Shown: positions 23,983-36,385 of the stretch, piece by piece
How positions within the stretch are numbered: position 1 is the first letter of the stretch
How the letters are laid out: every line of letters starts with the position of its first letter
Made by a program: the position numbers and the translations under genes
NCBI GenBank assembly: GCA_029945375.1
Contig: CM057059.1
Location: 558,001 to 622,000 of the forward strand
DNA: 64,000 bases
Direction of reading: 5' to 3'
DNA from: Agaricus subrufescens
Lineage: Eukaryota; Basidiomycota; Agaricomycetes; Agaricales; Agaricaceae
The notes under the pieces: model-generated
Database searches by the model: none
The model's input: the letters and a program-made list of their open reading frames with translations, nothing else
What the model was told of the DNA's origin: nothing

Positions 23983-24439
23983 GGTCAGTGGCAATGGTGG
24001 CAGACCTGGAAAAGGAAGCTTGGGGCTCGCGGTTATATCAGAGTTGCCTTTATCAGTAACTGATCTCGGACCACAGTACGCTGTTCTTCTCCGTCCCGAG
24101 CCATCAAACGCGGCGCAACAACGTCATGACAAACATCGTGACAATACGACTACCTACAGGCTTAGGCTAAGTGGGAGTAAGCGAGCGATAACATAGCACT
24201 ATTGTATGCAAAATAACAAAAGACCCACAACGGATCAGTAGAAGGGAAATAAAGTCTCGTTACATCTAAAAGTCCGTGACTCTAGGTTGGGCAGCCTGGA
24301 ATCAAAAAAAGGGGGGGAGGAAGGAAGGTAAATAAGTACATGAATTAGAATAGTTCATTGTTTTTAAAAGAATCCGAGTTGCACATGTCAAGAAACAGTT
24401 CATTGCACAACGAAAAAGGAAATGTTCAATGAAGAAGAA
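23983..24439. other. Intergenic, no gene seen
   Basis: Contains a G-rich run near 24309-24325 and A/T-rich sequence. 3' flank of the copper radical oxidase gene and upstream region of the kinase gene. Confidence 0.5.
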
Positions 24440-26990
24440 CTACCAGCCAACAGCAAAGCCACCGAAAGCGGCTGCCAAAGTCCAAAGAGCTAGTTGTGGG
24501 AATGTTAATACACTAGTACCTGGGGAAGCGCCATTTTTATCCTGTGACTTTCCAGACGAAGGTTGCTGGATCAATGAAGAAGGTAAATCACCCTCAGCTT
24601 GGGGTATCTGTTTCTCCAATTTCCCGGAACCAATCATTATGGGCTGACCGATAGATGGAATACCGTTCACTACGACAAACATATACGCGGGCCCAGGAGC
24701 GAATAGGGAGGGATTGGGTGGCATCTGGCGAACGTGGAGTGTAGCAGTGTTGTTATCGCTATACCCGGTGTATGTGCTTTCAAGTTGCAAATAACGCTGG
24801 CCCATATTCTGTACGACATGCATCAGTGAATTACAAGACTCATCGGCTAGGTAGACGTACGATAGCATGGGTGGAAAATCCCGTACGGATGATAACCACG
24901 CGAGCTTCCTTGACGTTGTTGATGTCACCAAAGAGATCGGTGGAATCCAGCTGAATATCAAACGTGGGTCCACCATAGGAAAGTTGCGAAATGAGTCCCT
25001 TCGGTTCAGGTCTCCTCTCATTGTAGTACGAAGGATAGAACAACTCTGTCCGGTATTCAGTGGGGTACTTGATATTCGGACCAACATTGTAATCCGAGTT
25101 AGGATTAGATCCCGAAATCAACACTGAGCCTAAGCGAGAATAAGTGAACCCTCATCATTGTCTCATCTGGCAGCCGACGTACCATCAGGTAGAAGAGTGG
25201 CAGAAGAGTGGTACATGCGTGGAATAGTGCTAGCCGTCAGCCCATCTTGAGAGAACCTCTGCCCAGCCGGTGCATCGGGGTCATACATGAGAGGCATTAG
25301 GACTGGATTGTCTGCATATGATTGTCCGATTGCCCAAGAATCATTACCGTATCCTGCCGTCCCTGGAGAATCAAGCAATTGATCATTGGTGATGTAACCG
25401 TTGATAGAAAACACCAAACATACCCATTGAGGCTCCATTCGCACCAAAAATCTTGCCATTTGGAAGGAGGATGAAATTAAGCATCGACCTTCCTTCGGGA
25501 AGCGGGTCATCGTGGGTGTATGAACCTGAGACGTCAGGAGTCAACTTAACACAGGAGGCCGACGCAGCCTGTGTAGGAACGATAAAGCTGGATGATTGCC
25601 ACCTATTGATAGTAAGGCGGTGAGTTTGGAGGATAAGGACCGACACGAGAGCAATCTACTCACTTTCCAGGCTGAACGTCCGAACCTCCACAGAATATGA
25701 TAGTCGCAGTGTAATTATTAGCAGGAGTAAGAGGAAGCATTGCAACGCCAGCACTAGCGGGATACACTCGTACAGCATCGGGGATATCGTCCAACGGCGT
25801 CTCCTCGTGGCTTGTGTGATTGAGTAGCACTGTTTTCCAGTTTGATTGTACAAGCAAAAGCGACGACGGCAGCAACCAGGTCAGCGGGTAAAGGTTGACC
25901 GGAAGAGTTGTCGACAGAATGTCCGACGTTATAGGGCCTCCTTTCTGAGGGAAGAATTCATATGTTGGGTTATCCTGGAACGCAGAATTAACATAGCCGC
26001 CAAAGGAACAGCCGCCAAGCTGTGAAATCATTTTCTAAGTTTTGAAGTATGACCGATGAAATAAGACTGAACTGACAATGATCATCGTGCCGTCGTCCAG
26101 GGTCTCACTGCCAAAGCGTGAGCGATCAGATCGCGTCAATCAGGCTCTAGAACAAGGCTTACAGTGTTGGATACCACCTCTGTCCCACCTGGTCTGGGGA
26201 AAGATTCCAATCACATTGTCCGTCGTCACAGGGGTCCAGCAGTCTACGGTCAACATCAGAGATTAGTCATAACACTACGGCGGGCATTTAGCATGCCTGC
26301 GACTAGACAGTGACATACCGAATGCTGTTGACATAGTAATGAGTTTATGCGTCACGATGGATAATACGACTGACTCACGATTGTCGACCATCCGCATCAC
26401 CGAAAGCATTGTCTCCATCCTGCGATGCTGGATCTCCACCATAAGTCACCGCCTGATTCCCCCCAACATTCATCCATGTTCCATTGCCGAGAACGTTTCC
26501 ACCCTGATTTCAGACACGATGAGCCACGCACTAGAAGTCTGCCAACAAAACTCACGGCACAGAACGAGTTTGTCACCACCTCCATCGGTCGTTGTTTGTC
26601 CGAACCAAGATTCCATTCTGTCACGCGGTTAAGATATGTTAGCTGAGTGACAAAATGATAGCCGTGGAGAAGATGTACCAGAAGCCCAAGCAGGATGATC
26701 ATTGATTTTGGACGGGTTATTCTCGGCTTTGTCAACGAAGTAGACAGTGTTGGGAGTACCAACAAAAATCTGAGGTTGCGATGATGAGTTGGCATAGGAA
26801 ACATTCCTGCTGTCGAAGGAATACGTACCTGCTGAGCGCTGACCAGACTGTTACCTATGATCTCGAAGGAACCGATAGTACCTTTCCGGGACGGTTGGCC
26901 CGGAGGAGGAATGGTGGGTTGTGCGCTTGCGGAGCCAGCGACACTGGCGGAGACGGCAAAGGCTGCCAGAGAGTGCAGGACGGCCTGCAT
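24440..26990 (-). CDS. Copper radical oxidase (glyoxal-oxidase-like, AA5), GPI-type
   Basis: Twelve exons (minus): 26990-26829, 26769-26679, 26617-26556, 26503-26379, 26324-26319, 26243-26163, 26107-26077, 26019-25664, 25602-25424, 25362-25183, 25129-24861, 24808-24440; 636 aa. Secreted H2O2-producing enzyme that oxidises aldehydes or alcohols. Signal peptide at the start (LAAFAVSASVAGSASAQ). Active-site residues of the family are all in place: Cys104 (NSFCAGG) and Tyr195 (GGYVN) for the thioether cofactor, Tyr415-His416 (PRMYHS) and His512 (GFSTHAI) as copper ligands. The end is Ser/Pro-rich then hydrophobic (LALWTLAAAFGGFAVGW), as for a GPI anchor. Exon 5 is a 6-base microexon. Such enzymes feed peroxide to lignin-type peroxidases or act at the cell wall. 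Confidence 0.94.
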
Positions 26991-28713
26991 AGCGGAAGCG
27001 GGAGAGGGGAGAGGAAAGAAGGGAACAAGGAGAAAGAGCGGAAAGAATGCCTGGGCGGGAAAAATCAGGCTTTGTTAAAAGTGCGGGCGAACGCGAGGTA
27101 GCCGAAAAAGATGGTTACCAGACGGCTTGAGCTAGAAATTCAGATCCGGTGAGGCCCTGCCAAGCCCATTCCCCATTCTCGGTCCTGGGCGCTGCGCTCC
27201 CGTGCGATCGGATTCCAATCTGCACAGCGCTCCAGCTGCAGTGTTCAAATCCAAGTGCCCCAGAACCTGGAACAAGATGGGAAAAACGGCACGCAAAACT
27301 CGAGGACAGCGGGCTTCTCATTCCTGTTGATTCCATCGGTCACGGGTTCTATTTGCGGCCCGCCACAATGCAGACACTAGCAGCGCAAACGATTAACGAT
27401 TCCTCGTCCGGTGGCAACGACGAGGCCCTAGGAGATCATGCTGTTCCCCTCGACCGCAGTCGCCAGCGCGCATCTCTGCAGGCTCAAGACTGGCCGTTTA
27501 AAACCCTGACTACCAGGCGTGATGATCAAGGTAGTAACCCCCTCCCCCCTCAGTGTATTCGGGTGTGGTGGCATCGATGTCATAAACTGATCGCTTTATG
27601 ACATATTGATACCCCTCAGCCACCGTAATAATGAGGAAAGCTATCGTGGACTTGCGTGAACAGTCAACGGCACTGATTTTCACCTCCATATGGAACCTTC
27701 TCCGAGGACCTGGTTTAATACTTAAATACCTATTGTAGGTGGGTTCTGAGAAGCTCTCGGTGACTCCCGGTTGGCTACCGGCGGGCTCAGGCCGAAATTA
27801 TCATGTCGAGGGCGACGGCTATACCAAAGGCAGGTCGCCCTCTAGAGAATTCTAAAATCAAGACACTGGCATCAGGGTCGTGGGCGGTCAAGCCATCCCC
27901 GTCTACGGCTGACCCCCGGCCGGCAAGGAATGACCGCACTCAATCAACATTCGCCGCCAAATGTATTTACTCACCTAAAGTAGCCAAGAATCTGATCCGG
28001 TGACGTAAGAGGAAGCGGGCTAAACTGTAAGTACGTTAACAATACATTTCACTTACCCAACTTCATAATGAGGTCATTTTAGCACAGGGGCTGGCCGACA
28101 ATGGACAAGGAGGAAGATAGACGTGGAACTCCTTTCCACGCTTAAATTCCGGATACTATGCAGCATTCCGCAACCCATCCGGAGCATTGCGGAAGTCGGA
28201 CCACGGAATTTCGCCCCGGTGACCATTGATTAGAGTTCTACACAGCCCAGGCCTGATGAACAGTTCACAGAAACCCATTGCTCCTTTAAAGAGAACCCCC
28301 GCTGGCAAATATGGCGGGATGGAGGAAACGACGATCAGCTGCATTAGTCCTAGCGCATTTCTAGGAGGGAACTTGTCACTTTGACTTCCCGGTATTAGCT
28401 GTCAGAAGTCCCGCTTCAGTCCGCTCTTAGAATTGCCGCTCAACCCTCTTCCGACCGATCAATCGAAGCAGATAGGAGCCCACTGTTAAGTTGCTTGATG
28501 TATAGGGTTCGAAAGCCACCAAGAAAAATAATGTGGCCGGAAAAGTAGGCGATGATTAAAACTCAAATAGTTGAGATTCCAGGTTACTCTCTACTTAACT
28601 ACAACATTAGTAACCATGAATAAAGAGTAGCACAGAGGTCTATCAGTGATGTTTGAGTGTCAAATATTGCCTCAGCAGTGATCCCTCGCCTATGATTACC
28701 AGACGGTCGCATT
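26991..28713. other. 1.7 kb intergenic region, nothing identified
   Basis: Promoter side of the copper radical oxidase. Open frames such as 27149-27601 (plus) have no family features and are not supported by splice-joined extensions. No repeats shared with the rest of the window were noticed. Confidence 0.5.
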
Positions 28714-29859
28714 CTATTTCCTATCTCCACAAGCCGATCCTTGCTCGGATGCTCCAACCTCCTCGTCAGTTCTTCCAAAGCCTCGTGGTGAACCCGCTAA
28801 GCTGTTACTAAAATCTTTGCGGAAGTCAAACCAGATGAGTTTCACCAAGCAGTACAACTCTAACACGAATATGGCAAACAGAGAATGGAGGTAGATTATG
28901 CTGGCCAAGGGCCTGTCTGCAGGCCCAATCTCAATGGGCTGCACAGTGATTTTGGTAGAATACACCAGCAAAAGGCGATATATATTATCTATAAACTGGA
29001 TAGAACTGTGATCAGGGAGCACGACTCTCTTGATGAACTGGAGTACTAACCAAGACAGCGGTTATTGAGGCTATTTTTGTGTAACTTTGCCGGTAGATCT
29101 TGGATGAAGCGTGTTCGCCAAAGTGTGCCGCAGCGCCAAGGATCAACAAAAAAATAGCGGTAAGCCCAATATTTTGATAGCTACATGACCGTTAGCTTTA
29201 TAAATTACTCTATAGGGCTGATTGCTTACCACAAAGACATGTACAGGCTGGGACCCCATTTACCCTTGACAATGTTTTCAATTCTTCCTGCAGTAATCCC
29301 TCCGACAATAGAGATAAACAAGAAACCGGGCAAGAGGAGTACCGTGCAAATCCTTATCCAGTGCCTGGCCCCAGGGTGATCAAGTGTCTCATCAAGAGGC
29401 GTTCCAGGGGACCTCTGACGCCTCTGAGTGGCTCAAGCGCTGGGGATCTGGGGTCCGCGATACGACCCAGCCTCAATGGATACATTACAAACAGAATCGT
29501 AAGTTGACGTGAGCAAGAGAGCGCGGAGGACAATGACTAGGTCAACAGCGATGAAACAAAAGCCAATGTCCGTTTCGACTGCTCTAAACGATGCAAGGCT
29601 CGAAGCGAAGCGCTTTGATCCGCTAATGGCCTGTAAGGCGGGCACCGACAACGAGAAAGTTCTAGACTCGAAAGGTTCAGAGTGAACCACCGAACGAAAG
29701 CTAATGTACTGACCTGATTATAACAAGAACACGACTACAGATAAGGTCTGTCCTTGGCCCATCCTTCTTCAAGAAGCTATTGACAACCACTAGTGAAAGG
29801 AGGCCATAGCAAGTAGCAAATGCCGCAGAAGTTAATATATCAGGGGAAAGAGTGTCCAT
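28714..29859 (-). pseudogene. 7-TM fungal membrane protein paralogue with in-frame stop
   Basis: Reconstructed as 29859-29714, 29661-29230, 29180-29051, 28995-28714. All joins are in frame (330 codons), but one TGA lies at 29433-29435. It is a paralogue of the intact gene at 48770-50073: intron phases agree, exon 3 is 130 bp in both, and blocks align (SGSKRFASS / NESKRFSLG; LLLTSTY / LLVTATY; RIENIVKGKWG / NFENVVRGKTS). Hydrophobic segments are kept on both sides of the stop. Either one nonsense mutation has recently killed the gene, or an extra intron with a weak donor (for example 'gtttgt') removes the stop. The family resembles fungal 7-TM proteins often annotated as GPCR-like; ligand unknown. 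Confidence 0.7.
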
Positions 29860-30624
29860 CGTGAGGCGAACAAAGCAGTCAAGACAAACAGTGGGAGTTG
29901 AGAAGGAGTGGAGTTTAGAAATAGTAGAGACCTCCATCCTCTCGCATTCCAGCTTTTATCTGCGCAACGAATGTGGCAGTGTATGTGGGTAGGGCTAACA
30001 TACGGTGAAGAAATTGACAATCGGTCGCCTTGGCAAGGTCATAGCGCTAAAATAATTCTGATAGACGGAGACAGTATCTGGACCGAAATGTCGTAATCCC
30101 TGACCGCAAGCGAGGATCTCATCGTCAGGCTGTGCTATGCGGTGTCGCATTATGTATCGCTGGTTGTCCAGTAGAGGCTTCTATGGGTCATCCACCCTTG
30201 ATGGTGTAAAAAAAAAAAAAAGAAAAAAAATACCGATCAAACATAAATCGGCTCCAGTAACCAGAAGACTGCGGTAAATGACGTCCAGAAAGCAAGAGAA
30301 GTCAAGGCGCAGAAAGCACTTATGAAAGAGAGCCAAACTCGGCGCTTAGGCACCTTCAATCCCATAAGGCATGAATGTTCAAAGAATGGAAGGTGGCGGC
30401 AAGGACAGCATGAGAATCCGCAGCAGCAACGTAGCATTAGAAAGTGTGCCGCCGAGTTCAAATAAAGCTTTATAACCCGTATTTTGGCCTGGTTTCGTCA
30501 GAGGCAGGGAGCAGTGGCGAAAGACTGCCAAACAGATATCAACAACGCGGATCCATCAGATCAAAGCATGTCGCGTTTGTTCATTGCCATCACTTGAGTG
30601 TGCGGTCCATTCCAGGGAACAGCC
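29860..30624. other. Intergenic with an A-rich tract
   Basis: Divergent upstream region of the 7-TM paralogue and RAD9. An A-rich run stands near 30209-30231 (14 A, G, 8 A). No gene seen. Confidence 0.55.
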
Positions 30625-32381
30625 ATGCAAGCAACAATAGATGCCTCTGCGCTCAAGTGTACGAATGTCTTTCTTTCTAGAACACACACGGTCCTGAATT
30701 AGCAGCCTTTACGAGGGCGCTCACTTGCCTGTCAAGATATGGTGATGAGCTTATTATATGCGCATATCCAGATTCCCTTTCAATATCCGCCACCAACTCT
30801 TCAAAATCTGCGTATTGCAGATTCAAGTATGACAAGGAGTTCTTCTCGAGATACAACGTGGGTCAGTCACATCAGGAAGGGCTCCTCGATCAAGATAGAG
30901 ATGTAGAAGAAGTGCAAATCGTCAAAGGACAACTTCTGGCCAAAGTGAGCTGCGTCTTTATCCCAGTCGACTAGCATCTGACAGGCTCTCATAGAACTTG
31001 TTGTCAATTTTGAGACACAGGACTGTCGAAAAGTCTGTTGAACGGTGCATATTGTCCATCGTTGAAGGAGAAAATGGAAGTCCAGCGTCAGATGAAGAAG
31101 TTGACAGCCTTGAAAGCAGGCTGATCGTCAAACTAATGTGTAAACATGGTATGTAGATCCTCACTTTGTTGAAGATCAAGCGTTGAGTCATATTTAGGCG
31201 TTGTGAAAACTCATCGTCTAGTTTTGTCTATACCTCTAGCTCTAATGGCACCTGGTGTGCCTGATACACCTGACCAAGCACGGGTCCACATTGGGCCTGC
31301 TGGTCTTCGCAATATGCTCGAACATTTTCCAATGCAGAGAGGGACAAAGGCCGATCCGCAGCTCATATGGACCTTTAACGAATTAGAGGTTGGACTTAAA
31401 ACGTGCGAGAGCTCGATGGACAAAAGTATGACGCAATCTTCTACAGCTTCCCGGTACTGACTGTTCATCAGCTAAAGGACAGATGTCGACAGAGCTGGCA
31501 ATAAGCGCTGAAGAATTTGATGCTTATGACTTACATGCGTCGCCCATAATTATCGCGTTTCACCTTCGCGAATTTAATGTAAAATTTGCGCTTGTTTTCT
31601 TTTTCTAAAAATCTCACAGTTTCTCAGGCAACTATTGCATATGCCGAATCTATGACATTGGCACTGGACATGCGATTCACTGAAACAGCTGCACCTTTGT
31701 ATATCGATGCCGAAGGTGACTGTGTCCAGGGCTTATTCGTTATTGCGACAAGTCAACCTCCTGGTGTACCTATTCCTACGCCCCAGAATACCTATAGACC
31801 GATGCAGAATAAGAAACGGGGCAGAGAAGACAGTGGACCGAACGCGCAACAGCCAAAACGTTCGGCCAAGATTGTTTCGAGAGTGGATGTAAGCTCGGCA
31901 GCCTCGGATGCAGCCCAATCTCGCCAATTGTCTCGAGTGCCGGAGTCTATGCCCCCGCCTTCGTTTCCTGGCCCAGGGTCTTTCCGGCCTATCACCGCAT
32001 CTTTGCCCCCGCCTTCACAGTCAAACAGCGCGAGAAAGGCTCAGGAGCCGCTATTTCTCCCGTCCTCTCAACTCTCTGTCGCTGAAACTCGATTTCTCCA
32101 AGAGGCTGGTTTTGGGGATATCGAGACTGTGGAGGATCTGAACGCACTCCTAGAGGACGAAGGAGAAGAGGTAGATTTCTCTTCCTCCCAGAAGGCACCT
32201 ACCGCGGGTCATACCGAAAGTGATGGAATGCAGGTGGATGATACCTCTGAAAGTTTTGAATTAGTGGAAGAGATGATCGGGCCTTCCCAAGGAACTCAAA
32301 AGGTTTGTATGTAATTTATTATTGCTAAACAGCCTTTTCTGAAAGTTTTTACAGGGTTTCCAGCCGTTATTTAATGATTGA
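30625..32381 (+). CDS. RAD9: RAD9, subunit of the 9-1-1 checkpoint clamp
   Basis: Exons: 30625-30658, 30703-30944, 30995-31148, 31198-31425, 31472-31578, 31628-32302, 32355-32381; 488 aa. Nuclear PCNA-like clamp subunit that pairs with Rad1 and Hus1 and is loaded at damaged DNA to activate the ATR/Mec1 kinase. Seen: the clamp N-terminus (MQATIDASALK...AFTRALTCLSRYGDEL), NSSKSAYCRFKYDKEFFSRY, NLLSILRHRTVEKSVERC, KHGVVKTHRL, and the second half (ISAEEFDAYDLH, TIAYAESMTLALDMRF, then GDCVQGLFVIATS). A long disordered tail follows, with a nuclear-type KKRGRED and PKR, acidic blocks and a final GFQPLFND on a 27-base last exon. The gene is convergent with the next one, 47 bp apart. Confidence 0.93.
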
Positions 32382-32428
32382 GCTCTTGTGATTCGGACAC
32401 TACGTACGAGGGTGAAATGGATCGTTAC

Positions 32429-34069
32429 TCAAAACAATACGTCATCGATGTCAGGATAGAGCCTATTGGCTGGCCACACGTCAAAACTTTCTGACCTTTC
32501 CACTGCAATCGTCGTTCCCTGTGCTATAGGTCCCTCAACTTGCACACAATCTACCCCTAGCTCTGCCACCCCAATGCGTACCTGCTGTACCGGATATCCG
32601 ACACCTTTTCGCTTCTGCAACATCTTCGCTATCGCTTTGCTATCTGCTGTCAGATCCACATCGAATATGAACGTCAACATGCGCAAATTTGGCCATGGAA
32701 CGTCTTTGACTCTGCCGTCCAAGAGGGTAGAGGCGGTATCAGGATCCATGGACGAATATGAAGCGAATTCCGTTATGGAAGGAAAGACTCGGAAGAGCTC
32801 TTGATAGATGGATTTGGATAGATTTGAATTGCTGATGATAAATGATTGTATTTGGATGAATCTCGGCACCAATGTTGAAGTATATGCTCTCGACAATCTG
32901 TCGATGGTTTGGCCCCGGGGATAGGCGAGAGGTGCCTCCCAAAGTATGTCAAGGTCGTGTTCATGTACGTCTTTGAGCATTAAATTCCTTAATTTTGGTG
33001 CTTCAAGTTGGGACAGAAGGATCCTGTACACAGAACCTTGGGTCCCACAAACGCGCAATGACTGTAGCTGTGGTAACGAGATGGCACCTTGGGAAGGTCT
33101 TGCGTTCAGACAGGCGGTCCGCCCTCCTGAACTCCCGTTGATTCCACCGCGAAGTGTATGAACGTTCACTCGTCCTGAAAGTGAAATTCCTCGGCCGATA
33201 TTTCCATTGGCGCCGCCTTCCGGTACCGATGATTTAATAATGTCTCCGTGGACCGACAAATGTTCCAATACGGGACATGCCACGGCGAGATGCCTAAACA
33301 ATCCAGACATCATTGGGATGGTTTTCGTCTGATCAAGATGTAGCACCCGGAGCGCTGGCAGGGAACTGAGTTGGAAGGTGTATAATGCTAGGCCCCGCAG
33401 GCGAAGGAAATAAAGCTTTGGAAGACATTTCAGAACTATCTTTTGAAATTTCGGGGGAGGGTTAAAGTCATCTTCATCATGCTGCGAGTCCGGGAGGGGG
33501 TAATATCTGGCTCCTTCAATCTCGTTCCCGTCATCCGAGGTATAATCAGTCGAAATCGATAGATATTCGAGATTTGAAGGTGCCTTTCCTCCCTCACCTT
33601 GACTCAGTTCAGATATCAAGGAACCAACACTAATTGTTCCTTCTCTCTCTGAAACAATCGCTAACCTTCTCCACCTTCCTGATTCCGCCACTACCGCTTC
33701 TAGAACTTGTTGCAACATCCATCGCTCTGGATAGTCATACTTTGCCTCGTTCAGCTCGATTCTGATATCTAAGCAATAACCGCCTGATCTCTCGAGATAT
33801 GTTTTCGTTCTCTCTAAGATCAGATGCGCGTCTTGTGCACCGGTATTGATGTGAATGTAGGACCAGAGCTGCGAAGTGCATAGTGCAACGTCGCGCAGTA
33901 GAGAGTTAACGTGCGATACTGTGATTTCGAAGGGTTGTGTTTGATTGTGATACGAGTATGAGTTAGAATCATCGTCTTCGTCAATAGCGCCCACAGCAGG
34001 AGGGAGTAGGGATTTCTGTGTAAGGACCATGATATACGCTAGGATTTCCGGTAAGAGCATAGAGATCAT
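32429..34069 (-). CDS. F-box-type protein with leucine-rich region
   Basis: Single exon, 546 aa from the ATG at 34069 (the frame is open further upstream but without a supported start). The beginning (MISMLLPEILAYIMVL, then VSHVNSLLRDVALCTSQLWSYIHI) has the F-box plus 'W-x-x-I' pattern common in basidiomycete F-box proteins; the latter normally docks the Skp1 ubiquitin-ligase adaptor. The rest has leucine-rich stretches (LPKLYFLRLRGLALYTFQLS, PVLEHLSVHGDI, LPQLQSLRVCG, APKLRNLMLKDV), probably the substrate-binding solenoid. Intronless, unlike its neighbours. Target unknown. Confidence 0.8.
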   Translation of the reverse strand: MISMLLPEILAYIMVLTQKSLLPPAVGAIDEDDDSNSYSYHNQTQPFEITVSHVNSLLRDVALCTSQLWSYIHINTGAQDAHLILERTKTYLERSGGYCLDIRIELNEAKYDYPERWMLQQVLEAVVAESGRWRRLAIVSEREGTISVGSLISELSQGEGGKAPSNLEYLSISTDYTSDDGNEIEGARYYPLPDSQHDEDDFNPPPKFQKIVLKCLPKLYFLRLRGLALYTFQLSSLPALRVLHLDQTKTIPMMSGLFRHLAVACPVLEHLSVHGDIIKSSVPEGGANGNIGRGISLSGRVNVHTLRGGINGSSGGRTACLNARPSQGAISLPQLQSLRVCGTQGSVYRILLSQLEAPKLRNLMLKDVHEHDLDILWEAPLAYPRGQTIDRLSRAYTSTLVPRFIQIQSFIISNSNLSKSIYQELFRVFPSITEFASYSSMDPDTASTLLDGRVKDVPWPNLRMLTFIFDVDLTADSKAIAKMLQKRKGVGYPVQQVRIGVAELGVDCVQVEGPIAQGTTIAVERSESFDVWPANRLYPDIDDVLF

Positions 34070-34628
34070 TTTGTCTCTGGGAAATGGTCGGTGACTTGAG
34101 GGGGGCACGAGTGGGGGACACAGGAAAGGCCTCTAGAACAAGTTCTTGCTGTTAAGTAAGAAGGCTCGTGGAGCCTTTTTTTTGGGTCTAGTGGAAATAT
34201 TATACTCGTTCTAGGCGTCACTAAGTTTGGTTTATTCGTCAAAACACAGAAGCTGTGATTGACTTCTCTAGAAGGCGCTAAAAAGTGGAGTAGTTGGATC
34301 CAGCGCAATGGTAGCTTTGTACTTTGACTCGAGATACAAACCGACGAGCCGGTGGAGTGCACTGACTGTGCGACTGTAATAGACATGGCTCATTTGTGAA
34401 AGTGAGATCGTTCCGTAATGAAATTTCCATTAACTGAAAGGCGTGGATGTAATAAAGGGATTTTTACCCGACATCCGAGTCAAGGTTCCATCTCACGCCG
34501 GTGAGTGATTCGAGGGAAAAGGGGGAACAGTGTGTTTCATTTCTTTGCGGTGAGAGGCGCGTTCTCTCAGTTTATTATACAAGTTTGTGGTTTGGAATAA
34601 TAGAAAATGGCCAAGAGCGTAAGCAGAA
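34070..34628. other. Intergenic, no gene seen
   Basis: Upstream region of the F-box-type gene and 3' flank of the BLI-3-like gene. No supported open frame. Confidence 0.5.
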
Positions 34629-35546
34629 TTAGTCATGATGACGCATCTACGGCAAAAAGAAAGAAGTGTGCGTCAATTTTTTAAAATTTAGCTGTGGATT
34701 CCGCTTCTTGGAAGAGGACTAACCTCCTTAGGACTGAGAGTCCTGATCTCACCAGGAGTAGCAACACCACCAGTGAGAGCGTCGATGCCAATTTCTACGG
34801 TACGCATGATTTTGCCTTCTGTAGGGTACCAGTAACGGATTTCTTCTGGAACGACCTCGATCAAGGATACGCGAGGATCGGTGGAGTCGCCTTTGTGGAC
34901 TCCGTCTTTGAGATCACCGAACCATGCTCCCGTTCTATGAAGTGTTGTTGTTAGGTTTTGGGTATGTGGTTTGAGAGAGGGGCGTTGTTTTAATTACCCT
35001 GTGGACCAGTATTTGTTGACTGCGTCGCGATTGTTTATGACTTGAGCTTTTCCCGAAATTCTAAACGGATAACGGATATTAATAGGAACAAAGAGGATAG
35101 GGATAGTTGAGGAGAGGAACATACGAAGCCCATGCAGTTGTGGAAGGGTTCAAAAAAGCTACGTTGACATTTTGGTCTTGGCGCAACTCTTCAAATTTGT
35201 GAGAAGCGTTGTTAGCGATGAATACGAATTTCATGTCTTTGTCTTCTTTAGCTAATTGAAAAGATAAGCAGTGTTTCAAAGGGTTGAAGAAGGGGTAAGA
35301 GAGGAGAAATTTTTTATACGTACAAGAAGCAGGGGCCATGGCACGAGAATGCAGATGACCGTCTTTGGAACGTGTTGTAAGCATCGCAGTTTGGGTAGAT
35401 GCGATGATTTCCTTCAAGCCTATTAAAAGTTACGAGAAAAAGAAGTTGGTGAACATTTGAAAGGAGTAATATATGCACTAACCATCGATCTTTTGCCTAG
35501 CGTCGGCAGTAGTCGCGGAGGCACTAGCTGTATAAGGATCAAGCAT
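34629..35546 (-). CDS. BLI-3-like / pyridoxamine-phosphate-oxidase-fold protein
   Basis: Exons (minus): 35546-35483, 35419-35324, 35251-35125, 35060-34998, 34934-34724, 34646-34629; 192 aa. A small FMN-binding split-barrel protein of the general-stress / fungal BLI-3 type. Seen: LKEIIASTQTAMLTTRSKDG and HLHSRAMAPAS at the flavin-binding edge, then FIANNASHKFEEL, VNVAFLNPSTTAWASISGKA and NRDAVNKYWSTGTGAWFGDL, all characteristic of the family, and ending with VEIGIDALTGGVATPGEIRTLS. In Neurospora bli-3 is blue-light-induced; regulation here is not visible. The last exon codes for only five residues and is the least certain join. Confidence 0.85.
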
Positions 35547-36385
35547 TGCCGTTTGGATTGCGGTAAACAAAAAAAATGATAAGAGAGCTGTGTTCGTGTG
35601 TTACGTAGAAATGAAATGTGAGATGGAAGGTACGAGGAAATGGGAGTGATAAGCAAAGGTGTGTATATAAAGGGAATATGGGGTTTCAGTTCTTGGTCGG
35701 AGTCTGGGTGTTGGGGTCAATTGACGTCATAAATGAGTAGTCAACAGTCAACGAGTAACACTTTTAACTTTCACGTGGTGTGATGTTAAGTAAAAGCATT
35801 TTGTAGCCCTCCTCGAACGCTACCATTTGTAGATCCTTCATCAAGTGAAGTTAGAGGGTGAATCTATTTATAGAACGTACATGGGCCACCAAATTGGTGG
35901 AGGACTAGTTGGTGATGACTGAGAAATTCAATTGCTGCGTCGTTCGTTTTCTCATTAGAAGGTACAGAGGGCGAGTGAGTCAGGGCTCGACGCAGTCATT
36001 CGACCAGAATTAGAACGACCCCATTTTTGTATGACCTGGAACAGAGAGTGCGTGCTGTTAGCTCTATTCATGGCTCTCGCTTCGATCGTAATACTTCGGA
36101 CTTTGCTATTCAGCTACCGAAAGGCTGGTTTAGAGAGCATAATCAGAAATGAATAATGTATAGGCGAGGTATTAAATTTGTATAAGACACGTCTATCCAG
36201 TCCAAATGGGCGGGTTGAGCGGGGGAGTGGTGACTCGGTAACAGTCATGTACAGCGTCACGATTAGCGGGCAAATTTTCATCATGTGCGGGCACGGGCCC
36301 ATAAAACATGGTTGGACCATGGTTTTGGTCAGATGTAGCGGTGGAGGGTGAAGGTAGATAGCCGAGGGCGAGGAGGGCGTGCCTA
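35547..36385. other. Intergenic, no gene seen
   Basis: Upstream region of the BLI-3-like gene and 3' flank of TIM17. An A/T-rich stretch without supported coding sequence. Confidence 0.5.

Noticed and set aside
26268..26285. 'acggcgggcattt' in a copper radical oxidase intron, like the end of the inverted-repeat element
   Set aside because: Only about 13 bases match and no second end is nearby; chance or a mere fragment.
30209..30231. A-rich run as the trace of a retroposed gene
   Set aside because: No target duplication or coding remnant beside it; a simple homopolymer tract.
34070..34108. Longer start for the F-box-type protein at 34108
   Set aside because: That codon is not ATG; the first ATG in frame is at 34069, directly before the F-box pattern.
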